Source: Gammaproteobacteria bacterium
GTDB lineage: Bacteria; Pseudomonadota; Gammaproteobacteria; VBWC01
Assembly: GCA_006218035.1 (NCBI GenBank)
Contig: VBWC01000002.1
Coordinates: forward strand, 1-64,000
DNA: 64,000 nt
Direction of reading: 5' to 3'
The notes beneath the pieces were generated by a model. The model had not been told where the DNA came from. It made no database searches and saw nothing but the letters and a program-made list of their open reading frames with translations. Of this stretch, positions 20,940 through 30,503 are shown one piece after another. Position 1 is the stretch's first letter; each line of letters begins with the position of its first letter. A program made the position numbers and the translations under genes.

Positions 20940-21225
20940 AGTAAATGCGGTTCCTGTGTGGAGAGTGTCGGGAAGACCGTGCGCGACCTTGGCCATCGCT
21001 CGATATCCGACTTCGCGGCCAGGTCATCGTTACCGGCTAGACCGCATCGAAATCGGGTAACAACAGTATATCGAACGCGCCTGGTTTTTCGTATGGTCAC
21101 TGGATTCGCATTCGGACGAGATCCGCTTCGTCACAGGAGGAAAGCCGCGGAACTACCCTGCCATGCGATCCGGCCAGGGTATATTTTGAATCAGGATCTT
21201 TGCGCTGGCCGATAACGATCCGGGA

Positions 21226-21534
21226 TCAAACCGATTCGATCAGGCGCGCCAGATTCCGGAACGGATAAAGGCGTAACTCCTCAATAAACATGAAACCGGT
21301 TCCATTCTGGTGATGTATCACGGTCGCCAGTACGCGACGCCGTTCCCGGCTATCCTCGACCAGCAAATTGAATTCAATCTCGACCAGCGCGTTCTTCGGC
21401 AGATCCTCCTGGGTCTCGATCAACATGCCGTCCAGACTGATATTCCGCGCACGGCAATCTGGCAAGTTACGGGCGCGGCAGCGCAGTGCTACCGTGAAAT
21501 TCACTTGATGACGAACATTCTGGCGATGCTCCAT
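21226..21534 (-). CDS. PilZ-domain protein
   Basis: The ATG at 21534 has a ribosome site (AAGG) six bases away and gives 102 residues (MEHRQNVRHQVNF). The track start at 21573 is a TTG. The sequence has the PilZ signature: an N-terminal RhxxR element (RQNVRHQVNF), then CRARNISLDGMLIET, which fits the D/N-x-S-x-x-G part of the c-di-GMP-binding barrel, and a final strand GTGFMFIEEL. It is a single-domain protein and a likely c-di-GMP receptor, or a non-binding adaptor. A decayed bacteriohemerythrin gene lies just upstream on the same strand. Confidence 0.75.
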   Translation of the reverse strand: MEHRQNVRHQVNFTVALRCRARNLPDCRARNISLDGMLIETQEDLPKNALVEIEFNLLVEDSRERRRVLATVIHHQNGTGFMFIEELRLYPFRNLARLIESV

Positions 21535-21668
21535 GGCTGCCTTAACGTCCCGAACAAGCCCAAACTTTAACAATACCTGTCGCGCAAACCCGCGCCGTTA
21601 TCCCGTCTCATGATATCGACCGCCGCTTAATACCCGCCACGCCGATATCGGCCCGGCGACGGACGCGG

Positions 21669-22085
21669 TCACGATGCGCCGCGTTTTCCAGGAAATGGCA
21701 CATAGGCCTGGTCGATTTTCGGAATATGATTCGTTAACCCGTGCTTCAGAAAAACGATCATATCCACAGGCACCCGCCTGCCGGGCCCGATACTGTTCCG
21801 GCAACTCGGTTACCTGCACCGAGAAGTTAGCGTGCTCGGCGATATGGCCTTCCGACCCCGGATATCCGCGCCGATTCAGCATACCTTTCTCAACGCGAAA
21901 ATGGTTGTCGGCGGAGTCCATCAATCCGTCGCGAACCTCGCCGATGACCTACGGATCGGGTTCCGGTTGCGACGCTTCGTCATACCATCGGTTGGTTGCG
22001 TCCACCAGCGAGCGGTGCTGGATGTCGATGGTTCGAAAACCGGTGAGAAACGCGTCCGTCCAGGCATGAATGCCATGATGGTCAT
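21669..22085 (-). pseudogene. Bacteriohemerythrin pseudogene (frameshifts and internal stop)
   Basis: Translating the minus strand and joining frames recovers a bacteriohemerythrin, an oxygen-binding di-iron four-helix protein. The pieces are WTDAFLTGFRTIDIQHRSLV, then after an in-frame TAG VIGEVRDGLMDSADNHFRVEKG, then GSEGHIAEHANFSVQV, and in another frame FLKHGLTNHIPKIDQAYVPF. All iron-ligand motifs can be found: the His of IQHR, HxxxE in HFRVE, HxxxH in HIAEH and HxxxxD in HIPKID. Lesions are a frame change just after the ATG at 22085 (MTIMAFM-), the TAG codon and a frame change before FLKHG. Three lesions make sequencing error alone unlikely. The ORF track shows only fragments. Confidence 0.8.
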
Positions 22086-22326
22086 CTCCGCTCACCGTTT
22101 ACACCGGATTTTTTCGCGCCAATCCGGCCCCGCTATCGCCAAACCGTGTTTCCTTCTACCCTATCATGGTTTTCCAGTCCTTAGGACATCGACCGGGGCA
22201 GCACCCGGGCTGCCGATATTTTCCTGCCGAATATCTGCAGGGATCACTTGTCATTAGCGATATATAGGTTTGTTTACTATAATTTTCGCACTTGCAAACA
22301 AGCCAAATAATTTTCTGAACGCCGCC

Positions 22327-22875
22327 ATGCCCCGCAAGCCACCCGTATCCGACCTCGACGCACAGTTGTTCCGCGACGCCGTCGCCGACGTCCGTCCACT
22401 GCCGGCCGCGGCTGAAGACCAGACCCAGCGCAGTAAACGACCGGCACCGCGACCACAGAAACGGCGCGATGAACGCCCGATGGCATCCACGCCGTCCAAC
22501 GAGATGCGCGAGGTCACGCCGGTCGGCGCGGAAGAATCCCTGGACTTCGTTCGACCCGGGCTGCAGCACAGCCTGTTACGACGGCTGCGGCGCGGCCAGA
22601 TTGCGCTCGAAGGCAGACTCGACCTGCATGGCATGAGCGCGAATGAAGCCGGCCTGGCGCTCGACCGGTTTCTTGAACGCAGCACCGCTGATCGCCGCCG
22701 CTACGTGCTCGTGGTTCACGGCAAGGGACACCGGTCCGCCACCGCCTACCCGGTATTGAAATCCCAGGTGAACGGCTGGTTGCGGCAACGCCCGGATGTG
22801 CTTGCGTTCTGCTCGGCGCTGCCCGCGGACGGCGGCGCCGGCGCTGTTTACATCCTGCTGAAAACAAGGCGGTAG
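22327..22875 (+). CDS. Smr (MutS2 C-terminal) domain protein
   Basis: The ATG at 22327 (MPRKPPVSDLDAQLF) gives 182 residues; the earlier track start has no family support. After a charged, disordered N-terminal half comes the Smr domain: GRLDLHGMSANEAGLALDRFL, then LVVHGKGHRS, and a final strand GAVYILLKTRR. LDLHG and HGKG are the hallmark motifs of this nuclease-like fold. It resembles the stand-alone SmrA/SmrB proteins of gammaproteobacteria; SmrB cleaves mRNA at collided ribosomes and SmrA is less defined. Which one this is cannot be settled here. A TATAAT box at 22278-22283 may be its -10 element. Confidence 0.85.
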   Translation: MPRKPPVSDLDAQLFRDAVADVRPLPAAAEDQTQRSKRPAPRPQKRRDERPMASTPSNEMREVTPVGAEESLDFVRPGLQHSLLRRLRRGQIALEGRLDLHGMSANEAGLALDRFLERSTADRRRYVLVVHGKGHRSATAYPVLKSQVNGWLRQRPDVLAFCSALPADGGAGAVYILLKTRR

Positions 22876-22960
22876 TTTGCTGCTCAATATGCCAAAATGC
22901 GCCTTTTCCATCGCCCGCTAAAATGCGATAAATCGTCTTATACCAGCTGGATCCTGCATC

Positions 22961-25900
22961 ATGCCCGACACGGCTGTCACTGCCGACGCTTCCGAACCGC
23001 GCGCAAGCCCGCTGGCGCCGCCATTACCGTCTGAGCCGGGCGACCGCATCGCCTGGGGCCGGCTTTACGGCAGCAGCGACGGACTTGTCGTCGCGATGGC
23101 GGCGCACCGGCACCACGCGCCGGTGGTGCTGATCACGGCCGATGCCCGTACGTCTGCGCGTGTGACGCAGGAGATCGAGTTTTTCAATCCGGATCCGCAG
23201 AATCTGCCGCTGCTGACTTTTCCGGATTGGGAGACATTGCCGTACGACGCGTTTTCGCCCCACCAGGACATCGTCTCGGAACGGCTGGCGTCGTTATACC
23301 GCCTGCCACGGCTGACCCACGGCATGCTCGTGGTATCCGTCACGACCGCGATGCACCGGTTGCTACCGCACGACTATCTGGACCGGTCGAGCCTGATGCT
23401 CGACGTTGGCGAGAAACTTGATCCCACGGCCATGCGCGACCGCTTCACCACGTGCGGTTACCGTTGCGTCTCGCAAGTGATGGAACACGGCGAGTTTGCC
23501 GTGCGCGGCAATCTTGTCGATCTGTTCCCGATGGGCAGCGACATCCCCTACCGCATCGACCTGTTCGATGACGAGGTCGAGAGTATTCGTGCCTTCGACC
23601 CCGAGACACAGCGATCCATGGCCAGCGTAGCTTCCGTGCGCCTGCTGCCGGCACGCGAGTTCCCGCTCGACGAAGCGGCCGTCGCCCGCTTCCGCGAACA
23701 CTATCGCGCGACCTTCGAGGGTGATCCGCAGCGCAGCATAATCTATCGGGACGTCAGCAACGGTATTGCGCCGGCAGGTATCGAATACTACCTGCCGTTG
23801 TTCTTCGACAACACCGCAACGCTGTTTGATTATCTGCCCCGGAACACCCTGTTCATCATCAGCGACGGGGCCAGGGAGGCGGCCGATCAGTTCTGGCGCG
23901 ATGCCGTGGAACGATACGAGCAACATCGCCTCGATCCCGAGCGCCCGCCGTTGCCGCCGCAACAGATTTACCTGCAGTCACCCGAATTCTTCCAGTTGGC
24001 CGGCACGCTGCCGCGCGTCGCCCTCGGTCACTTTGAGCTGGAGAAACGTGCCGGCTTTTACAACATGGCGACCCGGGCTGTGCCGACCCTGACGATCCAG
24101 CACCGGGCCGCAGAACCGGCCGCGGCTCTGACGACGTTTCTAAAGAATTTTGACGGACGCGTGCTGTTTGCCGCTGAAAGCGCCGGCCGGCGCGAAACTC
24201 TGCTGGAACTGCTCCGTCAGTACCGCGTGCATCCCGCGCCGTTTGAGCGCTGGCAGGCATTTTTGGATAGCTCCGCACCGGTCGGCATCACAGTGGCTGC
24301 GCTGGAGAACGGGTTGATGCTCGAGGACCCGTCCATCGCCGTCATTGCCGAAGTGCAGCTGTTCGGCGAGCAGGCCATGCAGCGCCGCCGCCGCAAGGCA
24401 CGTACCCGCGATTCCGACGCCGTGGTACGCAACCTGACCGAGCTGGAGATCGGCGCGCCGGTCGTACATGAAGACTATGGCGTGGGCCGTTACCAGGGGT
24501 TGCAGATACTCGACGTCGGTGGATCAACGACGGAGTTTCTGACGCTTACTTACGCCGATGGCGACAAACTCTACGTACCGGTCGCGTCGCTGCATCTGAT
24601 CAGCCGTTACACCGGCGCGTCTCCCGAGCACGCGCCGTTGCACAGGCTCGGTGGCGAGCAGTGGCAACGCGCCAAGCGGCGCGCTGCCGAACGCGTCCGC
24701 GATGTCGCCGCCGAGTTGCTGGATATCTACGCCCGACGCGCCGCACGCAGCGGCCATGCGTTTCCGGTGGCCGACGACGAATACGCCGGCTTCTCAGCCA
24801 CTTTCCCGTTCGAGGAAACGCCGGACCAGCAGTCGGCGATCGATGCGGTACTGGCCGACATGAGACGCGAACAACCCATGGACCGTTTGGTGTGCGGCGA
24901 CGTCGGCTTCGGCAAGACCGAAGTGGCGATGCGCGCGGCATTCGTCGCGACCCAGGGGGGCAAGCAGGTCGCGGTCCTCGTGCCGACCACGCTGCTCGCG
25001 CAACAGCATTTCCAGAATTTCCAGGATCGATTCGCCGACTGGCCGGTACGCATCGATCTGTTATCGCGATTCCGCAGCCGCAAGGAACAGGCGGCGGTGT
25101 TGCAGGAGCTTGAGGACGGCAGGCTCGATATCGTCATCGGCACGCATAAGCTCCTGCAGGAAAACGTCCGGTTTGCCCGGCTGGGTCTGGTGATACTCGA
25201 CGAAGAGCATCGCTTCGGTGTCCGGCAGAAAGAGCGCATGAAGGCGCTGCGTTCGGAGGTGGATGTGCTGACACTGACCGCGACGCCCATTCCGCGCACA
25301 CTTAATATGGCGTTATCCGGCATCCGTGATCTGTCGATCATCGCGACGCCGCCGGCGCACCGTCTTGCTATCAAGACATTTGTCAGCGAATGGAACGATC
25401 CGCTGATCCGCGAGGCCATTCTGCGTGAAATACGCCGCGGCGGGCAGGTGTATTTTCTGCACAATCAGGTCGAATCGATCGAGAACACGGCTCGCAAACT
25501 CGCCCAGCTGGTGCCGGAGGTCGAGATACGGGTGGCGCACGGCCAGATGCGCGAGCGTGACCTTGAACGCGTCATGCTGGACTTCTACCACCAGCGTTTC
25601 AATGTGCTGGTATGCAGCACGATCATCGAAAGCGGCATCGACATCCCGACGGCGAATACCATCATCATCAACCGCGCCGATCGGCTCGGACTGGCGCAGC
25701 TGTATCAGCTACGCGGGCGCGTCGGGCGTTCGCACCATCGCGCCTACGCCTATCTGCTGGTGCCGCCGCGCAACGCGATGACGGCGGACGCGATCAAGCG
25801 CCTGGAGGCCATCGAGTCGCTGGAAGAGCTCGGTGCCGGATTCATGCTGGCGACGCACGATCTTGAAATCCGCGGTGCTGGCGAATTGCTTGGCGATGAA

Positions 25901-26449
25901 CAGAGCGGCCAGATGCACGAGATCGGCTTTACGCTCTATACCCAATTGCTGGAACGGGCCGTGGCGGCGCTGAAATCGGGGCAGCAGCCGGACCTCGACA
26001 AGCCGCTGGCGCATGGCGCCGAGGTCGACCTGGGTATTCCAGCGCTGATTACCGCGGATTATCTGCCGGATGTTCATAGCCGGCTGGTGATGTACAAACG
26101 CATCGCGAACGCCGCATCAGTCGAGGAGTTGCGAGACCTGCAGGTCGAAATGATTGATCGCTTCGGTCTGCTGCCGGAGGCCACCAGGAACCTGTTCGCG
26201 ATCACCGAGCTGAAAGTGCAGGCGCAACCACTGGGGATACGCAAGATAGAAGCGGGGAATGACGGCGGCAGAATTATTTTCGATGAGCAGCCACGGATTG
26301 ACGCCGCGAAAATCATCCAGCTGGTGCAGAAACAACCGCAGGTCTATCGGCTGCAGGGGCAGGAAAAACTGCGTTTCAGCATGAAACTCCCGGCGGGTGC
26401 GCAACGGGTTCAGGCGGTCGCCAGGGTGCTGGACGCGATAACGCCCTGA
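22961..26449 (+). CDS. mfd: Transcription-repair coupling factor
   Basis: Mfd is the ATP-driven translocase that removes RNA polymerase stalled at lesions and recruits UvrA. The 1162-residue length is standard. An N-terminal UvrB-like module (about 20-350, with LPYDAFSPHQDIVSERL and MEHGEFAVRGNLVDLFP) is followed by the RNA-polymerase-interaction domain (HEDYGVGRYQGL near 506 onward). The RecG-like helicase core has Walker A GDVGFGKTEVA near 645, a DEEH box near 746, TATPIPRTLNMAL and QLRGRVGRSHHRAYAYLL. The C-terminal TRCF autoinhibitory domain closes the protein. It converges with the chemoreceptor gene, with only 14 bases between the stops. Confidence 0.98.
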   Translation: MPDTAVTADASEPRASPLAPPLPSEPGDRIAWGRLYGSSDGLVVAMAAHRHHAPVVLITADARTSARVTQEIEFFNPDPQNLPLLTFPDWETLPYDAFSPHQDIVSERLASLYRLPRLTHGMLVVSVTTAMHRLLPHDYLDRSSLMLDVGEKLDPTAMRDRFTTCGYRCVSQVMEHGEFAVRGNLVDLFPMGSDIPYRIDLFDDEVESIRAFDPETQRSMASVASVRLLPAREFPLDEAAVARFREHYRATFEGDPQRSIIYRDVSNGIAPAGIEYYLPLFFDNTATLFDYLPRNTLFIISDGAREAADQFWRDAVERYEQHRLDPERPPLPPQQIYLQSPEFFQLAGTLPRVALGHFELEKRAGFYNMATRAVPTLTIQHRAAEPAAALTTFLKNFDGRVLFAAESAGRRETLLELLRQYRVHPAPFERWQAFLDSSAPVGITVAALENGLMLEDPSIAVIAEVQLFGEQAMQRRRRKARTRDSDAVVRNLTELEIGAPVVHEDYGVGRYQGLQILDVGGSTTEFLTLTYADGDKLYVPVASLHLISRYTGASPEHAPLHRLGGEQWQRAKRRAAERVRDVAAELLDIYARRAARSGHAFPVADDEYAGFSATFPFEETPDQQSAIDAVLADMRREQPMDRLVCGDVGFGKTEVAMRAAFVATQGGKQVAVLVPTTLLAQQHFQNFQDRFADWPVRIDLLSRFRSRKEQAAVLQELEDGRLDIVIGTHKLLQENVRFARLGLVILDEEHRFGVRQKERMKALRSEVDVLTLTATPIPRTLNMALSGIRDLSIIATPPAHRLAIKTFVSEWNDPLIREAILREIRRGGQVYFLHNQVESIENTARKLAQLVPEVEIRVAHGQMRERDLERVMLDFYHQRFNVLVCSTIIESGIDIPTANTIIINRADRLGLAQLYQLRGRVGRSHHRAYAYLLVPPRNAMTADAIKRLEAIESLEELGAGFMLATHDLEIRGAGELLGDEQSGQMHEIGFTLYTQLLERAVAALKSGQQPDLDKPLAHGAEVDLGIPALITADYLPDVHSRLVMYKRIANAASVEELRDLQVEMIDRFGLLPEATRNLFAITELKVQAQPLGIRKIEAGNDGGRIIFDEQPRIDAAKIIQLVQKQPQVYRLQGQEKLRFSMKLPAGAQRVQAVARVLDAITP

Positions 26450-26463
26450 TCTGTTCTGACGAG

Positions 26464-28038
26464 TCAGGTCCGGAACTGAACGACCAGGCGCTGCAAGCGT
26501 GCCGCCAGCTCCTGAACCCGGTCGCAGGCTCTTTCGGTCTGTTCGGCCCCTTCGGACGTTTCCTCGGCATCCTGGTGCACGGCGTGTATCGACTTGTTTA
26601 TTTCTTCCACGACCGAGGTCTGTTCCTCCGCAGCCGTAGCGATCTGGTCCGTCATCGACCGTATTGTGGTAATCATCTCCATGATGTTTTCCAACGAGCT
26701 GCCGGCATCGGCTGCATGCTCGACGCTCTCTTTTGCCTTCATCTGACTCAACTGCATGGTCTGTGCCGCGCGGGAGGCGTCCTGCTGCAGCGATTCAATG
26801 ATTTCCTTTATTTCCGCGGTCGATTGCTGCGTACGATGCGACAGATTACGCACCTCATCGGCAACCACGGCGAAACCGCGGCCCTGCTCTCCGGCCCGTG
26901 CCGCCTCGATCGCTGCGTTCAATGCCAGCAGATTGGTCTGGTCGGCGATGCCGCGAATCACATCAAGCACCTTGCCGATGTCACCGCTGCGCGTCTCGAC
27001 CGTCTTGATCGTGCCCGCCAGCCGCTCGATTTCCTCGGCGAGTCCGTCGATCTTGTTGACGGTCTCCATGACAATGACCTTGCCCGTTTGTGCCGTCGTT
27101 TCGGCAATGATCGCTGCCTGCGCGGTCTCGATGGTGTTTCTGGCGACCTCCTGTACAGTAGATGACATCTGGTTCATCGCGGCAGCTGCCTGTTCGGCAT
27201 GCGCCTGATTCTGGCCCATCACGATACTGGCTTGTCCGGCGATGCTCGTCATGCGTGCCGAGGCGTCCGCAAGTTCGCTTGACGCGTCGGCAACGCGACC
27301 AAGCGCGGTGCGGATGCGCGCTTTAAGAAGCTTTACAACGACGCGCAGTTGCACGACGTCGTCATGCTCGCCGCCGAATATTCTGTTTGATAGCGCGTTA
27401 TCCATGACGTTACGGGTTTCGCGGGCCAGGCGCGCCATCGGTTTGGCGAGAACGTGACTGGCGATGAACGACAGCACGATGGCGCAAAATGCTGCCGCGA
27501 CGCCGGCACCAAATCCGGCATTGGCATACCATGCCAGCATCAACAGCGGCGGCATCGCAACGAGGAGCATGCTCAAGCCTATTTTTGAGCGCAGGCTGGA
27601 ATCGCTGTAGCTTGGAATCCGCGGTCCCGACCCGTGTAGCCGTGCGTATACCGCCTCGGTACGTCTGATGTCGTCCCGATCCGCTGGCGTCCGGACCGAC
27701 TGGTAACCGACTACCTGCTGCCTGTCGTCATACAGCGGACAGACATACGCCTCTACCCAGTAGTGATCGCCGCTCTTGCAGCGGTTCTTGATAACCCCCA
27801 GCCATTGGCGCCCTGCGATAAGGTTACCCCAGAAATCGGCGTACACCCCCGGCGGAACATCCGGGTGACGAACGATATTATGACTCTGACCGAGCAGTTC
27901 ATCGCGCGAAAACCCGGACACGCTCACAAAGTCGTCGTTGACGTAGGTCACGACGCCCTTCAGATCCGTCGCCGAGATCAGGACCTTGCCACGATCCAGA
28001 TGCTGCTCGACACCGGTCACCGGCTGGTTGTTTTTCAT
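26464..28038 (-). CDS. Aer-like PAS-domain methyl-accepting chemotaxis protein
   Basis: The 524-residue receptor has an N-terminal PAS domain (about 18-120: [57 protein letters not shown]). This arrangement is typical of Aer-type energy or redox sensors and FAD-binding PAS domains. Two close transmembrane segments follow at about 153-200 with no periplasmic domain between them. The cytoplasmic signalling domain contains the conserved hairpin tip ([39 protein letters not shown]), which binds CheA and CheW. No other chemotaxis genes are in the window. Confidence 0.9.
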   Translation of the reverse strand: MKNNQPVTGVEQHLDRGKVLISATDLKGVVTYVNDDFVSVSGFSRDELLGQSHNIVRHPDVPPGVYADFWGNLIAGRQWLGVIKNRCKSGDHYWVEAYVCPLYDDRQQVVGYQSVRTPADRDDIRRTEAVYARLHGSGPRIPSYSDSSLRSKIGLSMLLVAMPPLLMLAWYANAGFGAGVAAAFCAIVLSFIASHVLAKPMARLARETRNVMDNALSNRIFGGEHDDVVQLRVVVKLLKARIRTALGRVADASSELADASARMTSIAGQASIVMGQNQAHAEQAAAAMNQMSSTVQEVARNTIETAQAAIIAETTAQTGKVIVMETVNKIDGLAEEIERLAGTIKTVETRSGDIGKVLDVIRGIADQTNLLALNAAIEAARAGEQGRGFAVVADEVRNLSHRTQQSTAEIKEIIESLQQDASRAAQTMQLSQMKAKESVEHAADAGSSLENIMEMITTIRSMTDQIATAAEEQTSVVEEINKSIHAVHQDAEETSEGAEQTERACDRVQELAARLQRLVVQFRT

Positions 28039-28164
28039 GACAAATACGCGACGTGGCGCGCTGGTCTAATCCGATTGAGTAAATTTTAGAAATCCCTGCC
28101 CCAGGGACGACCCCTCCCAGTTATCGGTAGATCGACATGAAACCTTGATAGCCGGAGGGTCGTT

Positions 28165-28210
28165 GGGAAAATAGCCCGGACAGTGGCTACATCGGCACCA
28201 CGGACCGGGC
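28165..28210 (-). terminator. Possible terminator after def
   Basis: On the minus strand, just past the def stop, GCCCGG pairs with CCGGGC and an inner GTGG pairs with CCAC across a small internal loop. The hairpin is followed by TATTTTCCC. The stem is good but the T run is short. Confidence 0.4.
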
Positions 28211-28212
28211 GC

Positions 28213-28755
28213 CTAACTCTCGGGAAAGGAGTCCGGTTTGCCGGATTCCGCCAGTTCGTCGTCGAAACCGAACATGCGCATATCCCGGATACGCTGCGGA
28301 TAGAGGATACCATCAAGATGGTCGCATTCATGCTGTACGACGCGCGCGTGAAATCCGTCGACTTTCCGGTCAATGACGTTCCCGTGCTGATCCCTGCCGC
28401 GGTACCGGATCACCCGATATCGGGGAACGAGACCCCGCATGCCGGGAACGCTCAGACACCCTTCCCAGCCTTCCTCGAGGCCGTCGTCGAACACGGTAAT
28501 TTCCGGATTGATCAACACGGTGGTCGGCACCGGTTCGACATCCGGGTAACGCGGATTGGCGTCAACACCGAATATGACGACACGCAGCCCGACTCCGATC
28601 TGCGGAGCGGCCAGCCCGGCCCCGTTGGCTGCCGCCATCGTATCGAACATATCGCTAATCAGGGCGTCGAGCGCCGGGGTATTAAACTCCGTCACCGGGA
28701 CAGCGGTGTCCAGCAACGTCTGTTCACCGATACGCAGAATCTTTTTAATGGCCAT
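28213..28755 (-). CDS. def: Peptide deformylase
   Basis: This metalloenzyme removes the formyl group from nascent N-terminal formyl-methionine. The three family motifs are present: GAGLAAPQ (45-52), EGCLS and HECDH, whose Cys and two His bind the metal, with the catalytic Glu inside HECDH. The 180 residues make it a normal-length type I enzyme. It is not next to fmt; it sits divergent from csiV with about 85 bases between starts. It may therefore be a second def copy in the genome, which this window cannot show. Confidence 0.95.
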   Translation of the reverse strand: MAIKKILRIGEQTLLDTAVPVTEFNTPALDALISDMFDTMAAANGAGLAAPQIGVGLRVVIFGVDANPRYPDVEPVPTTVLINPEITVFDDGLEEGWEGCLSVPGMRGLVPRYRVIRYRGRDQHGNVIDRKVDGFHARVVQHECDHLDGILYPQRIRDMRMFGFDDELAESGKPDSFPES

Positions 28756-28839
28756 AGGTCAAGACTTGGCTACAATAGTGGCTGCCCGGCAGGACAATAC
28801 GGGTTTCAGGAACATTACCGAACACGCTATTTTAAAATA

Positions 28840-29739
28840 ATGATACACATTCTGACCGTTTTCCTGCTCGCCTGGTTCACCGGCAGCGCCTATGCAGCCG
28901 AAGGCATCCAGTGGTTCGAAGTCGAGCTGATTGTATTTAAATACACGTCCGCCGAGAATACTGCCAGCGAACGATGGCCGGCCGATCCTGGAACACCCTC
29001 GCTGCAAGACGCGGTCATTCTACGGCCGCCCAGCACGCTGTCACTCAAGAGCGGCGCGGATGGCAAGCCGGAGCTGGCAGCGGTCAATCCCGCCATCGCA
29101 CATCGTTTCGTCCCGCTGTCGGCGCCCGGGGTTCCCGTGGCAGCGCCCGCCGCCGGAGCCATCGGCCAGGGCCCGACAAGGTCCGGCATCGTCAAGGTCC
29201 AGATCTATCCCGAGCCGTTCGAATTGATCGACGAAAAGTCGCTGCGTTTGGCGGGCGCATTACGCTCATTACGCCGATCGACTGCCTATGAGCCGTTACT
29301 GCACGTCGGCTGGGTCCAGCCCGGAACGGTCAAGAATGGCAGCGTGTACATTAGTGCCGGAACCGCCGGGAATAAAACGCTGGAAGGAATCGTACAAGTC
29401 AATCTGAGCCGCTACCTGCACCTTGCGGTCGATCTGGTTCTGCGTGAAGCCGATCTCCGTCCTGCTTCGATGGCGCCGGCGGCGGCTGCCGGCATAGAAC
29501 AAGCCCTAAACCCCGTGACCACGTTCCGGCTAACGGAATCGCGCCGCATGCGCAGTCAGGAACTGCATTATTTTGATCACCCGAAATTCGGGGTCATCGC
29601 GCAGATAACGCCGTACGAACCACCGGTCATCGAGATGTCGGTGCCTGCACCAACCCCGCGCCCCGATACGCTGCCCGGCGGCGCATCACCGACAGTTCCG
29701 GATTCGTCCAAAGCGGTAGCGCCGCCACCAAGACCCTGA
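28840..29739 (+). CDS. csiV: CsiV-family periplasmic protein
   Basis: The track ORF is over-extended; the ATG at 28840 starts a signal peptide (MIHILTVFLLAWFTGSAYA) and gives 299 residues. The N-terminal GIQWFEVELIVFKY and the later LHVGWVQPG, GIVQVNLSRYLHLAVDLVL and MRSQELHYFDHPKFGVIAQITPYEPP are typical of the CsiV family. CsiV is a gammaproteobacterial periplasmic peptidoglycan-binding protein first described in Vibrio as an activator of the PBP1A cofactor system. The C-terminus is proline-rich and probably flexible. Location close to mfd is conserved in related genomes. Confidence 0.85.
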   Translation: MIHILTVFLLAWFTGSAYAAEGIQWFEVELIVFKYTSAENTASERWPADPGTPSLQDAVILRPPSTLSLKSGADGKPELAAVNPAIAHRFVPLSAPGVPVAAPAAGAIGQGPTRSGIVKVQIYPEPFELIDEKSLRLAGALRSLRRSTAYEPLLHVGWVQPGTVKNGSVYISAGTAGNKTLEGIVQVNLSRYLHLAVDLVLREADLRPASMAPAAAAGIEQALNPVTTFRLTESRRMRSQELHYFDHPKFGVIAQITPYEPPVIEMSVPAPTPRPDTLPGGASPTVPDSSKAVAPPPRP

Positions 29740-29762
29740 GCGGTACCCGGCCAACGGCCCGA

Positions 29763-30503
29763 TCAGAGCAGCGGCACAAGATGTTCCAGCAATGTGCGCA
29801 CATTTTCCATCCCGCTCTTGAGGTGCTGCTCGATCTCGCGCATGGTGATCACGCCATCGCCTCTGCCGGCAGCCATGTTCGCGATAACGGCACAGGTCGC
29901 GTAGGATAAATCCAGCTCCCGTGCCAGCACCGCTTCGGGCATGCCTGTCATACCGACGATGGTGCAGCCGTCGCTCTCCAAACGGTTGATCTCGGCCGCC
30001 GTCTCCAGTCGCGGGCCTTGAGTCGCACCGTAGGTTCCTTCCTCGGCGATATCGAGCCGTGCAGCCTTCGCGGCCTTGATAATCAGGTCGCGCAGATCGT
30101 TACTGTACGGATAGGTAAAATCGACATGGGTAACATGGGTGAGGCCGTCTTCGAAAAAGGTGTTCGCGCGTGACCACGTGTAGTCGATAATCTGGTCGGG
30201 GACCACCAGCCGCCCGGGCACCATGTCGGTACGAATGCCGCCGACGGCGGCAACAGCGATCACCTTTGTCACGCCCGTTTCTTTCAGCGCGCTGATATTC
30301 GCCCGGTAATTGATGCGATGCGGCGGTATGTTGTGCCCGGAACCGTGACGCGGCAGGAACACGACCTCCTTGCCTCCCAGCTCACCGTAGGTAAGTGGGC
30401 CGGACGGTTCGCCATAGGGCGTATGCACGACCTCACGCCGGACGATGTGGAGATTATGCAGCGAGGTGAGCCCCGTTCCACCGATAATGGCAAGTTCAGG
30501 CAT
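29763..30503 (-). CDS. S-methyl-5'-thioinosine phosphorylase (MTAP/PNP family)
   Basis: The 246-residue enzyme belongs to the methylthioadenosine/purine nucleoside phosphorylase family: AIIGGTGL near the start, FLPRHGSGHNIPPHRINYRAN, AAVGGI, then GTYGATQGPRLET and VGMTGMPEAVLARE. At the purine-binding loop it reads ANMAAGRG, where adenine-specific MTAPs have an Asp-x-Asp pattern (TDYD). That loop and the short length match the Pseudomonas methylthioinosine phosphorylase. It would split methylthioinosine into hypoxanthine and methylthioribose-1-phosphate. The partner hpt, which recovers hypoxanthine, overlaps it by 8 bases upstream, supporting the inosine over the adenosine substrate. Confidence 0.85.
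   Translation of the reverse strand: MPELAIIGGTGLTSLHNLHIVRREVVHTPYGEPSGPLTYGELGGKEVVFLPRHGSGHNIPPHRINYRANISALKETGVTKVIAVAAVGGIRTDMVPGRLVVPDQIIDYTWSRANTFFEDGLTHVTHVDFTYPYSNDLRDLIIKAAKAARLDIAEEGTYGATQGPRLETAAEINRLESDGCTIVGMTGMPEAVLARELDLSYATCAVIANMAAGRGDGVITMREIEQHLKSGMENVRTLLEHLVPLL

Noticed and set aside
22248-22283. Promoter for the smr gene (TTGTCA and TATAAT)
   Set aside because: The spacing between the two boxes is about 24 bases, too long for a standard promoter; only the -10-like box is mentioned.
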